The notes beneath the pieces are model-generated. The model did not search any database. It was not told the DNA's origin and worked only from the letters and a program-made list of their open reading frames with translations. 64,000 bases of DNA from Membranipora membranacea (Eukaryota; Bryozoa; Gymnolaemata; Cheilostomatida; Membraniporidae): positions 11,227,001 to 11,291,000 of the forward strand of contig OU612066.1 of the NCBI GenBank assembly GCA_914767715.1, given 5' to 3'. Position numbers and translations under genes: made by a program. The first letter of the stretch is position 1. Each line of letters begins with the position of its first letter. Positions 61,587 through 64,000 of the stretch are shown in pieces.

Positions 61587-64000
61587 ATGAAGATCAGACC
61601 CTCTACCATGTTTTTCAAAATGGAGCATCTTTTGTTCATTTTAGCAGGTGAGCCAGATAAAACCTTATAGTTCGGAAATATCGATCAACAGTCATGATTA
61701 TTAATGAACCTCTTCTACAATATATGCTGTGATAATTTATCATATCTGTTTTCCTAACTGTGCTGTCTTAATATACTTGGTTTCAAAGTAGTTTGTATTG
61801 TACCTTTTTGTACCTGATTTTTGTCTCACTAGCAGGGGCAGTTTTTAGTTTTAACTGCAAAAATGATTATCATACTCCTACACTTCAAGGAGGCATTTTG
61901 TCGCCATTCCTATAATTCTGTCATTTTTTAGTTTTAGTAAGTCAATTCTATGCTGAATACTGCTCGACACTCAGATTATCAGAGAGCAGACGTTCCTATT
62001 GGCATCATATGAGGGTCAAAAGATCTCATTTTTTTCTGGTAGTCGATCCATCATCTCAAGAAATTGTCACTCTTCAATATCATACTAAAGGTAAGTTCCT
62101 AGTTCCCAAGTTACTAGTACAATAATTTTTATGCAAAATTGATCAACCAAGTCAACTACATTATATTATACAAAAACAAATTTATATGTTTCGTAATATC
62201 ATACTAAGTCAACCAACTATGTGCCACATTGTAACATTGCACAAATTCTAGGATCCCTGACTTATTGACCTTTAAAGGCGCAAAAAATGGTGTGTATGGG
62301 GGTGTCTGAGGTTACACTGGACCTTACATGCTCTCAATGTCATCACACTTTAGTTAGAGGTATATAACAAGTAAAGTCCCAGGCATTTTTCTCTCATTCA
62401 CATAGTGCACTATGTGTTATGCACTTGAAATAAAACACACCAAATTTAGACCAGGGAAAGCTGGCAGGTCATTATTGATACTGCCTACAAGACTTGAAAT
62501 CTGGACATCTAGATTTAAAAATCCATGTAGTAGATATACTGAATATTTAGGCCGTAGTGTTAGAAAAGATCCCCCAACCACCTACCATCCTCAACGCAAT
62601 TCAAATCCAACGAAGTTGGTTCTCAAAGCATTGTTTAGATTTTAAAATCAGCTGGTTGCTGTTAGTAATCAATGCCTGGTCTCTCTTGGATTTTAGCCAC
62701 TTATGATCAGTATGTGAAGTTTGATATATATCAATTGGACGGAGATGATTCCAGAAGAGAATTCATAATTTTACACATTTATAATGTGAAGCTGGATCAT
62801 AAGACTAATCGCCTCGGTTATTACTCTGAAGGACAATTGACAGCAGATCCATTTGGAAACAGACTGATCGCAACGGTATTGTGTAGCTATTGAATGAGTC
62901 ATAATGTAGCAATGTAATGCACTATGTTGTCAATAGTCACAAACTGCCACCATCTTTGAAGCCTGGCTACTCTTTATATCGTAAAGGCAGAAGGGATGTT
63001 TTTACTATGTATGCGTCGTGCGAACACACTATGAATCGCCGGTATTTGTAGTCCGTTCCGCAGGGAAATGAACAAGGACCCTTAAGGTCGCAAGTCCGTA
63101 CCCACCAATAGCAGCTTTATTATTAAATTTGTGTATTGCGTTCTGTATCAGACCTGGCCTGAGGTGATTGTAATTTATGTTGTTGTTTTACGCAGCCAAT
63201 ATAAAGCTGCATATTTACTGCAGGTTCATCGGATGTGTCTTTATTTGTCAGATCTTTTTTTACAAGCCATCATTGGGAGTAAACAAAAATTTGTCTTTGA
63301 CATTGTCATGGAATGCATATTTGGTTATATATAGATTTTATAATAGCAAAATACCAAGTAATTTGACAAAAAAATCCATCCGAAATCGGTTATACAAATG
63401 CAGCTTTACAGTTGAATGGTTTGGTGCATATATATATATATATACGTGTTAAAATTTTGTTTCACAAATATGTATATTTGTTTCAGCCCGGTTTAAAGCA
63501 TGCAGCCCAAAATGTTTCCATGTGTGACAACAATGTGTTTGAGGTAATTGGTGGACTATGGGAATTCAAACTCATTAAACATAACAGTAAGTTCATTATC
63601 AGAATGTCTGCATTGTCACACAAAGCAGTTTTTTCCATCAGATTGTTTGATCGGTTTTTTCGTCTATGCTATCACCGGATGAAATAAAAATCTGAATTTT
63701 CTGGCATTGTCCGACAAAATTCAGATTTTTATTTTATTGTCAAGATGGTCTATAAAAAAAGCAAGAATCTGAGCAAAGATTCTGTCGAAAAAATCAATGA
63801 GAAGATATGTAAATGTGTAAATGTACTTCCAGACACATTCAAAACTGTTTTTTTTATATGCTGATTTAATTGTAAGCTGTTAGGGGTAGAATCTGTCATA
63901 TTATATATACTCATTAGTGATCTCCCATGTCATTTTCAAAATACGTGATCTGATTTTACTCGTTTGCAGGGTCCGGGGAGAAAAGTGTAGTCTGTGCTGT
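61587..64000 (+). CDS. T6: small secreted four-cysteine protein, beta-trefoil-like (runs off the window)
   Basis: Exons 61587-61647, 61932-62090, 62697-62875, 63487-63586 and 63970 to beyond 64000; phases 1, 1, 0, 1. The start is the first family ATG, MKIRPSTMFFKMEH. It is the sister of T2, from the duplication of 9763-15500 onto 57735-64000. The signal exon is identical to T2 over the shared part. Amino-acid changes concentrate in exon 2 after the first cysteine (for example N to R, R to W, N to H, G to R, Y to H) and in exon 3 (K to D, L to R). Three of the four family cysteines are visible; the fourth lies outside. An intron 4 hairpin (63682-63734) is shared with T2. Confidence 0.7.
63682..63734. 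repeat. Perfect ~19-bp hairpin in T6 intron 4
   Basis: Same hairpin as in T2 (14722-14774). The stem is unchanged and the loop differs. Confidence 0.85.

Overview
This is an AT-rich animal (metazoan) nuclear window, probably from an invertebrate; I cannot name the phylum. Genes have small coding exons with GT-AG introns of 0.1-1.5 kb. Non-LTR retrotransposon remains, a solo LTR, non-autonomous DNA transposons with 8-bp target duplications and tRNA-derived repeats lie between and inside them. I see no rRNA gene, credible functional tRNA gene, CRISPR array or bacterial operon.

The window is a degenerate tandem array of one ancestral unit: gene T, then gene R, then a conserved non-coding 'post-R' block, all on the + strand. 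T is a five-exon gene for a small secreted protein of about 190-197 aa with four conserved cysteines. Its strand pattern looks like a beta-trefoil (FGF/IL-1-like) cytokine, which is an inference. Copies: T1 (1895-4744), T2 (12657-15120), a 3' relic (23750-23987), T3 (31688-34679, premature stop), T4 (41286-44058), T5 (53718-57460) and T6 (61587 to past the window end). T1, T2, T4 and T5 read through all five exons without a break; T6 is intact as far as it is visible.

R is a receptor-like gene: signal peptide, ~305-aa propeller-like ectodomain, acidic stalk, one membrane segment, and a long cytoplasmic tail of ~115-aa repeats rich in tyrosine and proline. Copies: R1 (5065-7416), R2 (15443-20311), a relic (25010-25190), a first-exon relic (35055-35075) and R3 (44383-49196). 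None is complete. R1 keeps the tail but has lost the ectodomain, R2 keeps signal and ectodomain but has a broken stalk acceptor and tail, and R3 is broken in several places.

Layout: 1-9760 unit 1; 9763-22065 unit 2; 22066-28745 relic unit with a LINE; 28745-36725 unit 3 (R deleted); 36725-50640 unit 4 (minus-strand LINE, long-TIR element in R3 intron 1); 50640-57460 unit 5 (R absent); 57735-64000 unit 6, a recent copy of 9763-15500. T2 and T6 differ mostly by amino-acid-changing substitutions, T1 and T5 share a patch suggesting gene conversion, and several copies are dying. This birth-and-death pattern, with a secreted protein next to a signalling receptor, suggests a diversifying ligand-receptor or recognition locus. 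The pairing is a hypothesis from position only.
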